Below, one piece after another: positions 8,676 to 20,869 of a DNA stretch of 64,000 nt (the stretch's first letter is position 1; every line of letters starts with the position of its first letter). Origin of the DNA: Rhodanobacter sp. MP7CTX1 (GTDB taxonomy: Bacteria > Pseudomonadota > Gammaproteobacteria > Xanthomonadales > Rhodanobacteraceae); the NCBI RefSeq assembly GCF_014205795.1, contig NZ_JACHCN010000003.1:221198-285197 (forward strand), in the 5' to 3' direction. The position numbers and the translations under genes are program-made. The notes beneath the pieces are model-generated. The model saw only the letters and a program-made list of their open reading frames with translations. It did no database searches and had not been told where the DNA came from.

Positions 8676-11519
8676 TTACTCAGCCGAGTGATCGGTGCCG
8701 ACTGCCGCAACCAGCGCTTGTTCAACCAGCGCTGCCTGCTCGGCGAGATGGGTGTTGAGATGACCGGCGGCCGGTGCCGGCGAGCGCGCGCGTCCCGCGT
8801 AGGAGAGGCTGTGCTTGCTGCCGATGCAGGCCTGCAGGTGATGACGGATCTGGAACCATGCACCCTGGTTCATTGGTTCTTCCTGACACCAGATCACTTC
8901 CTTGGTGGCAGGATATTTGTTCAATTCAGCGGTGACTTCGGCACGCGGGAACGGATACAGCTGCTCGACGCGCACAATCGCGACATCGGTGATACCGCGC
9001 TTGTCGGCTTCTTCCAGCAGGTCGTAGTAGACCTTGCCCGAACACAGCACCACGCGCTTGACCTTCTTCGCCGGCAGCTCGCGATGTTCGCCGATCACCA
9101 GCTGGAAGCTGCCGTTGGCCAGCTCGTCCAGCGTGGACACCGCCAGCTTGTGGCGCAGCAGCGATTTCGGCGTCATCACGATCAGTGGCTTGCGCGCCGC
9201 GCGCAGCATCTGGCGGCGGATCATGTGGAAGTCCTGTGCCGGTGTAGTCGGCACGCAGACCTGCATGTTTTCCATCGCGCACATCTGCAGGAAGCGCTCG
9301 ATACGCGCCGACGAATGCTCCGGGCCCGCGCCTTCGTAACCGTGCGGTAGCAACAGCACCAGACCGCACAGGCGGTTCCATTTCGCCTCACCGGAACTGA
9401 TGAACTGGTCGATGACGACCTGGGCGCCATTCGCGAAATCGCCGAACTGGCCTTCCCAGATGTTGAGCGTGTCCGGATCGGTCGTGGAGTGGCCGTACTC
9501 GAATGCCATCACCGCTTCTTCGCTAAGCAGCGAATCGATGATTTCCACGTCGGCGCCGTCGCGCAGCGTCGCCAGCGGCATGTAAGTATGGCCGTCCTTC
9601 TGGTCGTGCAGCACGGCATGACGATGGAAGAATGTACCGCGGCCAGAGTCCTGGCCGACCAGGCGCATGTCGCAACCGGCATCGATCAGCGTGGCGTAGG
9701 CCAGGTTTTCAGCGAAACCCCAATCCACGGCCTGCTCGCCGGCGGCCATCTTGCGGCGGTCGTCGTAGATCTTCGCTACGCGCGCCTGCAACGCGATGTC
9801 GGCGGGCAAGGCGAGGATCTTGTTGTTGAGTTCGTGCAACTTCGCTATCGGAACCGTGGTGTCGGTCGGCGTCGACAGCTTGCCACCGATGAAACGGGCC
9901 CAGTCGACATGGCCGTCGCGCGTTGGCGACGAATCGAGGTCGGTCATCGGCGCGCCGGCTTCGAGCCGCTCGCGATAGGCCTCGAACTGCTTCTGCGCAT
10001 CACCTTCGGCCAGCACGCCTTCCTTGACCAGCTTCTGCTGGTAAAGGTCACGCGTGGTGGGCAGCTTGCGGATGACCTGGTACATCACCGGCTGCGTGGC
10101 GGCCGGCTCATCGGCCTCGTTGTGGCCGTGGCGGCGGTAGCAGACCAGGTCGATCACCACGTCGCGGCGGAACTGCTTGCGGAAATCGTAGGCGAGGCGG
10201 GTGACGGCAATCACCGCTTCCGGGTCATCACCGTTCACATGCAGCACCGGCGCGTTGACCATCTTGGCCAGGTCGGTGCAGTACATCGTGGAACGGGCGT
10301 CCTGCGGATTGGAGGTGGTGAAGCCGACCTGGTTGTTGATCACGATGTGCAAGCTGCCCCCGATCTTGAAACCGCGGGCCTGCGACATGTTGAACAGCTC
10401 CATGTTCACGCCCTGGCCGGCCAGCGCAGCGTCGCCATGGATCAGCACGGCCATCGACTGCGTGTGCGTGGTGTCGCGACGACGGTTCTGACGGGCATGC
10501 ACCGAGCCAGCCACCACCGGATTGACGATCTCCAGGTGCGACGGGTTGAACGCCAGCGCCACGTGCACGCCACCCTTGGGCGTCTTGACGTCGGCGGAGA
10601 AGCCCAAGTGGTACTTCACGTCGCCCGAATGGGCCGGGTCATCCGGATGTTCGAACTTGCCTTCGAACTCATCGAACAAAGTCTTCGGCGGCTTGCCCAG
10701 GATATTGACCAGCATGTTCAGGCGGCCACGATGGGCCATGCCGATCACCAGCTCCTTGATGCCGTTGTCGCCGGCCGCGCGCACGACATCGTCGATCATC
10801 GGGATCAAGCTGTCGCCGCCTTCCAGCGAGAAGCGCTTCTGGCCGACATATTTGGTGTGCAGGTAGCGCTCCAGACCTTCGGCTGCGGTCAGGCCATCCA
10901 GCACGCGCTGCTTGCCTGACTTGTCCAGGGTGCTCGTGCCCGCGGCCTGCTCCAGCCGGCTGTAGATCCAGTTGCGCTGCTCATGATTGCTGATGTACAT
11001 GAACTCGGCGCCGATCGTGCTGGCGTAGGTCTTCTGCAGACGTGCCAGCAGGTCGCGCAGTTTCAGCCGCTGGCCGTTGCCGGCGTAGTTGCCGGTATCG
11101 AATTCGGTATTCAGGTCGGCATCGCTCAAGCCATGGAAGGCGAGCCCGAGATCCGGCGCCGCCATCTTCTCGGTCAGGCCGAGTGGATCGAGATTGGCGG
11201 CGAGATGGCCGCGCGAACGGTAGGCGGTCAGCAGGCGCAGCACACCGGCCTGTTTGCGCGCGTGCTCGTCGCTCATCGGCGCGGCGGTAGCACCATTGGT
11301 ATAGCGCTGTTTCTGCGCCGCTTCGATACGCGCAATGGCCGCGGTGTGGGATACATCCCCCGACTCGCGACCCTTGAACGTCTCAAAATATTTGCTCCAC
11401 TCGGCGGGTACCGACGACGTGTCGGCCAGCCATGCGTCGTAAAGCGATTCGACATAGTCGGCGTTGCCGCCAGCGAGTTGGGAGGACTCGGAAAACTCGC
11501 GGATCAGATTTGTACTCAC
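8676..11519 (-). CDS. sucA: 2-oxoglutarate dehydrogenase E1
   Basis: A 947-residue thiamine-diphosphate-dependent decarboxylase that starts the oxidation of 2-oxoglutarate to succinyl-CoA in the TCA cycle. It keeps the N-terminal E2-binding segment ([17 protein letters not shown]), the substrate-site region GMAHRGRLN, the [13 protein letters not shown] segment and the C-terminal transketolase-like half. The length matches other proteobacterial SucA proteins. It begins with GTG at 11519 and a weak ribosome binding site. It is the first gene of sucA-sucB-lpd. Confidence 0.95.
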   Translation of the reverse strand: MSTNLIREFSESSQLAGGNADYVESLYDAWLADTSSVPAEWSKYFETFKGRESGDVSHTAAIARIEAAQKQRYTNGATAAPMSDEHARKQAGVLRLLTAYRSRGHLAANLDPLGLTEKMAAPDLGLAFHGLSDADLNTEFDTGNYAGNGQRLKLRDLLARLQKTYASTIGAEFMYISNHEQRNWIYSRLEQAAGTSTLDKSGKQRVLDGLTAAEGLERYLHTKYVGQKRFSLEGGDSLIPMIDDVVRAAGDNGIKELVIGMAHRGRLNMLVNILGKPPKTLFDEFEGKFEHPDDPAHSGDVKYHLGFSADVKTPKGGVHVALAFNPSHLEIVNPVVAGSVHARQNRRRDTTHTQSMAVLIHGDAALAGQGVNMELFNMSQARGFKIGGSLHIVINNQVGFTTSNPQDARSTMYCTDLAKMVNAPVLHVNGDDPEAVIAVTRLAYDFRKQFRRDVVIDLVCYRRHGHNEADEPAATQPVMYQVIRKLPTTRDLYQQKLVKEGVLAEGDAQKQFEAYRERLEAGAPMTDLDSSPTRDGHVDWARFIGGKLSTPTDTTVPIAKLHELNNKILALPADIALQARVAKIYDDRRKMAAGEQAVDWGFAENLAYATLIDAGCDMRLVGQDSGRGTFFHRHAVLHDQKDGHTYMPLATLRDGADVEIIDSLLSEEAVMAFEYGHSTTDPDTLNIWEGQFGDFANGAQVVIDQFISSGEAKWNRLCGLVLLLPHGYEGAGPEHSSARIERFLQMCAMENMQVCVPTTPAQDFHMIRRQMLRAARKPLIVMTPKSLLRHKLAVSTLDELANGSFQLVIGEHRELPAKKVKRVVLCSGKVYYDLLEEADKRGITDVAIVRVEQLYPFPRAEVTAELNKYPATKEVIWCQEEPMNQGAWFQIRHHLQACIGSKHSLSYAGRARSPAPAAGHLNTHLAEQAALVEQALVAAVGTDHSAE

Positions 11520-11843
11520 GTCACCACCGGCAGGGAAGGGATGCTTGCAACCATCCGTGTGGCCTTGAAGTCGCGGCTATCTGTCGGGATTCAAGCCCGA
11601 CCGAGCCTTCAAACGGATGATTGGAGGGAATCCGGTCAATTATAGCCTTGCCCTGCGGCGAGGCGGCAACCTTGAAGGTGCGCGGGATGGGCTGCTGACG
11701 GGCGGTTGGGACCCGAGAAGACTCACTTTTCGCCGCAAGTAGCGGTTTTTATGCGCCGTTGATCGCCAAAACGGGAAACCCGTCAAGTCTGCTGGTGTTC
11801 AGCCGGGCCCGCACGTCGCCAGCGCGCCCCTGAACATGGTCGG
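11520..11843. other. Intergenic region upstream of sucA
   Basis: A 324-base gap without a supported gene. It must contain the sucA promoter and the end of the GNAT transcript. No clear promoter boxes or strong hairpin stood out. Confidence 0.4.
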
Positions 11844-12809
11844 CTAGATATTCAGCGCCTGCAGCACACTGGCCCGCTCCGCTCGCTCCCACACTTCATC
11901 GAAATGCTGCTGCAGCGGTGCCTGCGCCGCTCGGTCGCGGCAGGCAGCGCGGCCTTGCGGCCGGTTCGCCTCGGGCAGAAATAGGTAGCCGCCGACATCG
12001 TTGAGCAGGTAGGCCGAGAGGTAGGCGAGATCTGCTTCCTCCACCGGCATGCGGATCTGCAATGCACTTGGCAGGCGCTGTGCCAGGGCGACCAGCCGGT
12101 GGTCGTTGCGCAGGGCCGCTGCCGGATCGTGCAGCAGGACCCGGATCTGCGCGCCGCGACCGGAAATCGCGATACGGCGCAGCTCGGCAAGTTCTTCCGT
12201 GCTGGCATAGCTGTCGTTGTCGAGCAGTGGCAGATAGATGGCCAGCCGATGCCGCGTCTCTTGCAGCAACTGCAGCCGGGTCGCCGCGGTTTCGTTGCGG
12301 CTACCGGTGGGCAGCGGGCCGATGTCACGCGTCACGCTTTCATTTGCCTGGTCGAGGTCATCGACGATCGATGACAGGATCAGGCGCATTTTTTGATGCG
12401 GCAGGCCGGCATCTTCAAACACGTCGTCGTACGCGCTGAAGCCATCGCGTTCGTAGAATCCGATCGCGCTGACCTGCGCGTCCAGCGCCACTTCGGCCCA
12501 GCCGTGGGCGCGGGCGCGTCCGATCAGTTCGCGCAGCAAGGCTCGGCCTACACCGCCGCCGCGCCATTCCTGCAGTACCGCCATGCGGCCGATCTTGTGC
12601 TCGGGCGTCAGCCGCCCGCAGCCGATCGGCAGGCCAGCATCATCGCGCGCCAGTACATGCCAGCAATCGGGATCGAGTCCGTCCCGCTCGCGCGCCTCGG
12701 GCACCCCCTGTTCCTGGATGAACACGGTGTGGCGCAGGTCGAGCAGGGCCGCGCGTTGATCCTCACGCGACCAGTCGGCAACTTCAACATGGAAGTTTTC
12801 CAGCTTCAT
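11844..12809 (-). CDS. GNAT acetyltransferase with an extra C-terminal domain
   Basis: A 321-residue protein. Residues 1-150 form a GNAT N-acetyltransferase, with the acetyl-CoA loop in LQEWRGGGVGRALL and IGFYERDGF near the end of the domain. Residues 165-321 form a second domain with IRVLLHDPAAALRNDHRLVALAQ-like content that resembles a degenerate phospholipase-D-like fold; I recall such domains attached to GNATs in this order but cannot confirm it here. The ATG overlaps the stop of the roxA-like gene as ATGA, so the two are translationally coupled. The substrate is unknown. Confidence 0.75.
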   Translation of the reverse strand: MKLENFHVEVADWSREDQRAALLDLRHTVFIQEQGVPEARERDGLDPDCWHVLARDDAGLPIGCGRLTPEHKIGRMAVLQEWRGGGVGRALLRELIGRARAHGWAEVALDAQVSAIGFYERDGFSAYDDVFEDAGLPHQKMRLILSSIVDDLDQANESVTRDIGPLPTGSRNETAATRLQLLQETRHRLAIYLPLLDNDSYASTEELAELRRIAISGRGAQIRVLLHDPAAALRNDHRLVALAQRLPSALQIRMPVEEADLAYLSAYLLNDVGGYLFLPEANRPQGRAACRDRAAQAPLQQHFDEVWERAERASVLQALNI

Positions 12810-14011
12810 CGACGACGGGATTTTTGCAGCAGCAGGTGACCATCGTTGACCAGTGCCAGCCACAGCGCGAGTTCGTCGCTGCCGGGCTTGCGTGGAATGT
12901 CGAGCGAGCGTTGCTCGCACAACTGCTGTGCCTGGGACGGTGTCGCTGGGTACGCGTGACCGCTCACATAGAGCGTGCAAGCGGATTTGCCACGGCTCCA
13001 GGCCAGCCGCGACCAGGGGTGGCGCAGCAGTTGTGCGCCAGCCTTGAGTTGTTTGGCCAGGCTTGCTGCATCCAGCGGTTTGTCTAGCGCCGCGGGCACC
13101 TGCGCATTGCGATAGCGGGTGATGAAGCGGCCAAACCAGTCACGCAACATGTCGTCGCTGAGCGCGGCGGCAAAAGGCAACGCGGTGCGCAGGCGTTCAA
13201 TGGCGGCGCGGTCGATCTCGCCTGTAGCTTTGGCCGGTTTCAGATCGGGATCGGCGTAGCGCAATTCTTCCGGCAGGTGCTCCGCGATATGGTCGGCCAG
13301 GTCGCCGGTCAGCTCGGCCTGCGACGGTGCGCGCATGCCGATCGAGAACGTCATGCACGGACCGCCGAACGCCACGCCGTCATGCGGCACACCCGGCGGC
13401 AGATACAACATGTCGCCCGGATCGAGCAGCCATTCGTGGGTCGGCTCGAAATGAGCGAGCTGTTTCAGCTCGACGTCGTGGCGAAACTCCTTCGGTGCCA
13501 GGGGATCATCGCTGATGCCCCAGTGGCGCTGGCCGAGGCCCTGCAGCAGGAACACGTCGTACTGGTCGACATGGGCGCCGACACCGCCGCCCGCTTCGGC
13601 GTAGGAAATCATGATGTCGTCAACGCGCCAGCTCGGCAAAAAGTTGAAGTGCTCGAGCAATTTCGCGACATCCGCATCCCACTTGTCGACATCCTGCACC
13701 AGCAGGGTCCAGTGGGTGCTCGGTGTCTTGGCGAAGTCGTCCTCGCTCAGTGGACCGGGGTGGACGTGCCAGCGGTCGCGCTTTTCGTCATGCACGATCA
13801 GTCGTGCCAGCGCGGCCGGCTCGCAGGCCAGTCCGGCCAGGTCGTTCGGTTCCAGCGGCGGCACGAAATCGGCGAATGCGTTGCGGATCAACAGCGGCCG
13901 TTTCTGCCAGTAGTCGCGCAGGAACTGCGCCGGACTCATGCCCAGCGGGTGGCTTGCGGTTCCACGGACTTCGAGTGGAAGGGTCTTGCGAGAGGGTTTG
14001 GAGATGGCCAT
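12806..14011 (-). CDS. roxA: Cupin (JmjC-type) ribosomal oxygenase, RoxA/YcfD-like
   Basis: A 401-residue Fe(II)/2-oxoglutarate oxygenase related to E. coli YcfD (RoxA), which hydroxylates an arginine of ribosomal protein L16. The iron motif HVDQYDVF (HxD) lies near residue 140, with a distal His in the PPGVPHDGVAF segment, on a double-stranded beta-helix core. The C-terminal dimerisation and winged-helix-like part is present. The start at 14011 gives MAISKPSRKT; 85 upstream in-frame codons overlap the TauE/SafE gene and are unlikely. It is coupled to the downstream GNAT, which suggests a joint role, perhaps ribosome modification. That last step is an inference. Confidence 0.78.
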   Translation of the reverse strand: MAISKPSRKTLPLEVRGTASHPLGMSPAQFLRDYWQKRPLLIRNAFADFVPPLEPNDLAGLACEPAALARLIVHDEKRDRWHVHPGPLSEDDFAKTPSTHWTLLVQDVDKWDADVAKLLEHFNFLPSWRVDDIMISYAEAGGGVGAHVDQYDVFLLQGLGQRHWGISDDPLAPKEFRHDVELKQLAHFEPTHEWLLDPGDMLYLPPGVPHDGVAFGGPCMTFSIGMRAPSQAELTGDLADHIAEHLPEELRYADPDLKPAKATGEIDRAAIERLRTALPFAAALSDDMLRDWFGRFITRYRNAQVPAALDKPLDAASLAKQLKAGAQLLRHPWSRLAWSRGKSACTLYVSGHAYPATPSQAQQLCEQRSLDIPRKPGSDELALWLALVNDGHLLLQKSRRR

Positions 14012-14052
14012 GCGCCATTGTAGCGGCGCGTCGTCGGGCTGTGGCGTGCCGC

Positions 14053-14802
14053 TCAGCGCATCAAGCTGATGGCGTTGTTGATGCCCAGCGCCAACACGGT
14101 CAAACCGGCAAGCAGGGTAGCTATCCGTGGCGGCATGCGGCGCGCCAGCAACGCACCAAACGGCGCGGCGACGACACCACCGACGATCAGGCCCAGCATC
14201 ACGATGGGCTTGCCGGCGCCGATGCTGAGCAGAAAGGTGGCACTGGCCGCCGCGCTCACCACGCACTTGGCCAGATGCACGCTGCCGATCACGCGACGCG
14301 GTTCCATTTTGCGGGCGACCAGGGTGGTCACCGTCAGTGCGCTCCAGCCACCACCGCCGACGGCATCGAGAAAGCCTGCCACCAGACCCAGCGGGGCGGT
14401 ATCGCGAGGCACGTTGGTTTGAAACTCGTCAGCACGACTTGTCCGAAGCAGCAGGAACAGGCCGATCAGCAACAGGTACGGCGTCAACAGCACTCGCACC
14501 CAGTGGACCGGCAGATGAGTCAGCAGGCGTGCGCCGATTACCGCGCCGATCACGCCGGGTATCACCAGCATGAAAAACAACTTCCAGCGCACGTTGCCGG
14601 CAATCAAGTGACTGATGCCGGATGCGCCACTGGTAAAAGTCTCGGCGTAATGCACGCTGGCACTCGCCATTGCCGGTGGCATGCCGAGACTCAGCAGCAT
14701 GCCGGCCGAAGTCACGCCGTAAGCCATGCCAAGCGAGCCATCGATCAGCTGGGCGGCAGCGCCGACAGCCACGTAAGTGAAGAACTCAGCTACCGGCGAC
14801 AT
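14053..14802 (-). CDS. TauE/SafE (TSUP) family membrane permease
   Basis: A 249-residue inner-membrane protein with about seven or eight hydrophobic helices, beginning FFTYVAVGAAAQLIDGSLGM. It belongs to the TSUP family, whose members move sulfite, sulfonates or other small anions. Two internally similar halves are visible, as is usual. It sits between purB (30 bp upstream) and the roxA-like gene (41 bp downstream) on the same strand. The cargo cannot be inferred from the neighbours. Confidence 0.8.
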   Translation of the reverse strand: MSPVAEFFTYVAVGAAAQLIDGSLGMAYGVTSAGMLLSLGMPPAMASASVHYAETFTSGASGISHLIAGNVRWKLFFMLVIPGVIGAVIGARLLTHLPVHWVRVLLTPYLLLIGLFLLLRTSRADEFQTNVPRDTAPLGLVAGFLDAVGGGGWSALTVTTLVARKMEPRRVIGSVHLAKCVVSAAASATFLLSIGAGKPIVMLGLIVGGVVAAPFGALLARRMPPRIATLLAGLTVLALGINNAISLMR

Positions 14803-14832
14803 GGCGTTCCACGCTGGCGGAGAGGCACTAGG

Positions 14833-17752
<2,920 letters not shown>

Positions 17753-17766
17753 TCCGATGCAAGCCC

Positions 17767-17796
17767 ATAAAAAGCCGCCCATAGGCGGCTTTTTAT
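17767..17796. terminator. fumC terminator
   Basis: A 13-bp perfect stem (17767-17779 with 17784-17796), GC-rich at the top, with an A-tract and a T-run. It can work on both strands and so also ends the converging LysE-type gene. Confidence 0.85.
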
Positions 17797-17812
17797 TCCG
17801 GATGACCAGGAC

Positions 17813-18424
17813 TTATCGTCCGAAGAGGAGAGATTTCGCGAGAAAAAACATCACTAGCGCTATTGAGCCTTCAATAAAGCGCCATGACGCCGGCTTTGCC
17901 AGCAGTGGTCGCAACCATTTTGCGGCATAGCCGAGCGAGAAGAAAAAAAGGAACGAAGCCGTGATGGCACCCAATGCAAACGCCAGTCCTGCCCCCGGAA
18001 AGCGGGTTGAAATGGTGCCTATCAACATGACCGTATCGAGATAGACATGCGGGTTGAGCCAAGTAAACGCCAAGCAGGTCATTACTGTTTTGCGAAGTGA
18101 ACTGACGGCCTGGTCTGACGTCACGAGTGAGCCGGTCGATCGAAAAGCAGATATGAGACTCTTGCATCCATACCAGATAAGAAAGGCTGCGCCACCGTAG
18201 CGCATAACCGAATCGACCCAGGGAGCGGCGGCGATGATTTTGTGAAAGCTACTGACCCCGAACGAGATCAAGATCGCATCTGACAATGCGCAAGTCATAA
18301 CAACCACAAGGACATGCTCATTCCGGAGACCTTGGCGCAGAATGAAAGCATTCTGCGCGCCGATCGCCATAATAAGAGTGAGTCCCGTAGTGAGTCCCGT
18401 AATATAGGCCGTCGCGTTGATCAT
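17813..18424 (-). CDS. LysE/ArgO-type amino acid exporter
   Basis: A 203-residue inner-membrane exporter of the LysE superfamily with about six hydrophobic segments. The N-terminal LIMAIGAQNAFILRQGLR is typical of the ArgO/LysE branch, and TWLNPHVYLDTVMLIG is the second conserved segment. Members export basic or other amino acids and their derivatives. Its start overlaps the stop of the desaturase as ATGA, so the two are made together. GC content is visibly lower than in fumC or purB, which suggests acquisition from elsewhere. Confidence 0.85.
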   Translation of the reverse strand: MINATAYITGLTTGLTLIMAIGAQNAFILRQGLRNEHVLVVVMTCALSDAILISFGVSSFHKIIAAAPWVDSVMRYGGAAFLIWYGCKSLISAFRSTGSLVTSDQAVSSLRKTVMTCLAFTWLNPHVYLDTVMLIGTISTRFPGAGLAFALGAITASFLFFFSLGYAAKWLRPLLAKPASWRFIEGSIALVMFFLAKSLLFGR

Positions 18425-19284
18425 CGACTGAGCGTCTTGCGGTAGTCGGGGTGCGACAGCAGGTGTGTATGGCAGCGGTCGAAATGGTCAATTGGAACGC
18501 TGGGAAACAGGTGGTGGATAAGGTGATAGCAGTCGTTACGTGGAAACAGGATTACGCGCAATGGTGCCGGAACGATCAGGTTGCGCGATTTCAATATGTC
18601 GTCGCCAGAATGGATTCGTCCACCGTGATCGACGCAATCGGTCCAGTAGTTGATGGCTGGATTGATCCAGACGAACGGAATAACGACGAACAAAAGTAGG
18701 GCTAGTGGCGCGAACCACGCGAAGACTACAGCACCGATAACCAGTCCAAGCTTGAATACGGCAAAGTTCTGCCCATCCCTCGCCGTCAAATCGAGGCTCA
18801 CGTAGCGGCGCAAATGCAATCCGAGCAGTGGTGTAAGTATATGCCTCCCCAGCACTCGCCATGTCAGTCCGTGCTCGAACGCGAACTGCCTCAGATTGCC
18901 GAAGTCGCGGTCTCTATCATAGTCGCCCAGATAGGTGTGGTGGGACAGGTGATCTTTGCGATAGGCGGCGAATGACTTGAGGATCAGGGCCGAGGACAAT
19001 TTACCGAAGAAGTCATTGTCCACGCGGTCTTCAGAGAAGGCGAAATGAGCGCATTCATGCACAATGTTGTTTATTCCCCGGAGACGCGTGCCGATGAAAA
19101 TCATCGGCAACGGAATGAAAACCATATTAATTCTATTCGTATGCAAGAAAAATATACCGGCCTGAATCGCGACAATAATCTGCATCATGTAAGAAAAAAG
19201 GATCGCCGCCGAAGCAAGATGCGAGTTTTTTCGAAGCTCCTTGAACGACGAGGCATATTTTCGCCGGATTTCACTGCTTGACAT
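18421..19284 (-). CDS. Membrane fatty acid desaturase-like di-iron protein
   Basis: A 287-residue integral membrane protein of the fatty acid desaturase/hydroxylase superfamily. The three histidine clusters that bind the di-iron centre are visible: HECAHF (about residues 75-80), HLSHHT (about 112-117) and HLIHHLF near the C-terminus. Hydrophobic stretches flank them. It is the first gene of a two-gene operon with the LysE-type exporter, an unusual pairing that suggests oxidation of a lipid or lipoamino acid that is then exported; this role is an inference. Low GC compared with its surroundings. Confidence 0.82.
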   Translation of the reverse strand: MSSSEIRRKYASSFKELRKNSHLASAAILFSYMMQIIVAIQAGIFFLHTNRINMVFIPLPMIFIGTRLRGINNIVHECAHFAFSEDRVDNDFFGKLSSALILKSFAAYRKDHLSHHTYLGDYDRDRDFGNLRQFAFEHGLTWRVLGRHILTPLLGLHLRRYVSLDLTARDGQNFAVFKLGLVIGAVVFAWFAPLALLLFVVIPFVWINPAINYWTDCVDHGGRIHSGDDILKSRNLIVPAPLRVILFPRNDCYHLIHHLFPSVPIDHFDRCHTHLLSHPDYRKTLSR

Positions 19285-19572
19285 GATAGCTCATACCGTT
19301 CGGGACAGAGCTAGCAGTAGTTCACTCGCAGCGTTACGTCGTGTTTACAAAGCTATCTAAGTAAAGCGATACCTAGGTAGTTATAGGGCGTCTCTCGGTG
19401 ACAGACGTGTCGTGAGACACGTGCTTTACGGCATGCCTGAAGCGACTGATGAAATCGCTCTTGCGAAGCCTTTTTTTGCGTGCGGAAACTATGTCGCTAT
19501 TCATTACTGTGCAGAAACCAAATTTTGGTGGCTATCTGTCTATATTGGTCGACTACATGCGCATTTCATCGG
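19285..19572. other. AT-rich control region with an imperfect inverted repeat
   Basis: The region upstream of the desaturase is AT-rich. It holds an 11-6-11 inverted repeat (CTATCTAAGTA at 19353-19363 and TACCTAGGTAG at 19370-19380, 9 of 11 pairs), a candidate operator. A plus-strand frame starting at 19449 runs into the tandem array and is not convincing. Confidence 0.35.
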
Positions 19573-19756
19573 ACTCAGACCGACATAGCACAAAGACTCA
19601 GACCGACAGAGCACTCAGGCTCGGGCCGACAGAGAACTCAGAATCAGGCCGACAAAGCAAAATGACTCAGGGCGACAGAATACAGAGACTCAGGCTGACA
19701 GAGCACAAAGTCGCAGGCTGACAGAGCTCTCAGACTCAGGCCAACAGAGCGCAGAT
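19573..19756. repeat. Eight-unit 23-bp tandem array, iteron-like
   Basis: Eight consecutive units, each exactly 23 bp, with starts at 19573, 19596, 19619, 19642, 19665, 19688, 19711 and 19734. Most units begin ACTCAGG or ACTCAGA and contain the core CCGACAGAGC with small changes. Unit length never varies although the bases do. 23 is not a multiple of three, so the array is not a coding repeat, and there are no unique spacers as in CRISPR. Regular spacing of about two helical turns resembles replication iterons or a recombinase accessory-site array. Confidence 0.8.
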
Positions 19757-19969
19757 CTGCAACGCGATGCCCTACTGGGGGCTGGCTTTGATGCTCGACA
19801 TCTGTTTGAGGATCACGCCTCTGGTGCCAAGGATGATCGATCGGGTTTGATCCAAGCGCTGGCGTTCGTCCTACCGAGCGATTTGCTCGTCGTTTGGAAG
19901 CTGGACCGCCTCGGCCGTTCGCCGCCGCACCTGCTTAAGATCGTGAATGCACTCAAGGAAAAAAAATAG
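19745..19969 (+). pseudogene. Serine recombinase (resolvase/invertase) fragment
   Basis: This frame reads about 74 residues matching the middle of the resolvase catalytic domain: LQRDALLGAGFD, then FEDHASGAKDDRSGL, then VVWKLDRLGRSPPHLL, and ends at a TAG. The N-terminal part with the catalytic Ser (usually in an ARVS motif) and the whole C-terminal DNA-binding domain are missing. It begins inside the last 23-bp repeat. It is a decayed remnant of a mobile element. Confidence 0.8.
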
Positions 19970-19992
19970 CCTTTCGCTCGAACCGATGCGGG

Positions 19993-20033
19993 TGTCCACA
20001 GCATCTGCCGGAGGTTGGCGCCGTGCAGCGAGG
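19993..20033. repeat. 41-bp fragment resembling part of the ABC permease gene
   Basis: By eye 36 of 41 bases match 21335-21375, inside the permease gene 1.3 kb downstream, in the same orientation. The match ends in GCAGCGAGG, where the fumC-like fragment begins. Confidence 0.6.
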
Positions 20034-20180
20034 AAGGGTGCAGCGACTGCCAAGCAGGGCCTCAAGGAAAAACGACCGATCATGGACGTGGCGTTGGAAG
20101 CCACCGGATTGTTGAAGGAAAAGCTGAAACGTTTGCTCGACCCGCTGACCCTGCCTGGGGGTAGCATCCACGGCGAGTAA
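20034..20180 (+). pseudogene. Second copy of the fumC 3' end
   Basis: These 48 codons and their stop repeat the end of fumC. The product reads KGAATAKQGLKEKRP and later LKRLLDPLTL, ending HGE, as FumC does. From the ATCATGGACG segment to the end of the terminator, the DNA is about 90 percent identical by eye (14 differences in about 148 bases). There is no start codon or upstream fumC sequence, so it cannot make a fumarase. Confidence 0.88.
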
Positions 20181-20193
20181 TCCGATGCAGGCG

Positions 20194-20225
20194 AATAAAA
20201 AGCCGCCCGTAGGCGGCTTTTTATT
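20194..20225. terminator. Terminator of the duplicated fumC end
   Basis: A 14-bp stem (20194-20207 with 20212-20225) almost identical to the fumC terminator. It probably now ends the converging lipoprotein-gene transcript. Confidence 0.8.
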
Positions 20226-20240
20226 CGGGCGACTCGGTGA

Positions 20241-20786
20241 TCAGCCGCGATGGTGGTCTTTCAGGCCACGCAGACAGTCATCGGCTTCATGGGCCTTGAT
20301 CAACGCATAGGGTTGAAACGCCGAAAGTTGACCGGCCAATGTTTCCTGGGTTGTTCTGAGGTCAGCCAGATCGTTGCATACCAGGGCCGCCTGAGCCTCG
20401 ACCTTGGCTGCACTGGCGTTGACTTCACTGTCGATCTTGTCGGTGTTGCCGCTGGCCAGGCCGGACGCCACGCTGCTGAGCGCTTTGCTTGCCGTAGCCA
20501 TGCCTGCCTTGCCGGTGGCTATGCCGTGATCGCGCAGGGTCAGTGCCGTGGTGTAGTAATGCGTGAGCAGGTCGCGCTCCGGCGTCGTTACCGGGACGCT
20601 TGTACCGGCGATGCTCAGGTCACCTGCGGCGGTGATATCGGCATCGGCACGGCCGGGTGCATGAACCGCGATGCTGCCTTCGTGGATGCTGATGTGGTCG
20701 GTGACGGTGTCGTCGTTGTCACTGATATTGCAGCCGGCAACGCCTACGACGATCAGAAACATTAGAGGTAACAGGTAAGGCCTCAT
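20241..20786 (-). CDS. Putative lipoprotein
   Basis: A 181-residue protein whose start at 20786 gives MRPYLLPLMFLIVVGVAGC, a lipoprotein signal ending in the lipobox VAGC; GGAG precedes the ATG. After the lipid anchor it has short beta-rich segments (SIAVHAPGRADADI, GDLSIAG) then a helical part. The pattern recalls the DUF2884/YggN family of periplasmic proteins, a tentative link. It is the last gene of the GntR/ABC operon, 83 bp after the permease gene, so it may be an accessory envelope component of that transporter. Confidence 0.6.
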   Translation of the reverse strand: MRPYLLPLMFLIVVGVAGCNISDNDDTVTDHISIHEGSIAVHAPGRADADITAAGDLSIAGTSVPVTTPERDLLTHYYTTALTLRDHGIATGKAGMATASKALSSVASGLASGNTDKIDSEVNASAAKVEAQAALVCNDLADLRTTQETLAGQLSAFQPYALIKAHEADDCLRGLKDHHRG

Positions 20787-20869
20787 CTTGGACTCCTTCA
20801 GTATGGCGGTGTGCGTCGTTGCCATGGCGGCAGCCGGGCAGGTTGCTCCCTGCACGGCTGCCCGTCGCA

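Noticed and set aside
9489-10919. Plus-strand frame of 476 codons inside sucA
   Set aside because: It is a shadow of sucA, with no ribosome binding site and no family match.
19449-19721. Plus-strand 90-residue frame into the array
   Set aside because: Most of it is translated tandem repeat in a length that breaks frame every unit; no start signal.
19573-19756. Reading the 23-bp array as CRISPR
   Set aside because: The units abut with no spacers, and there are no cas genes.
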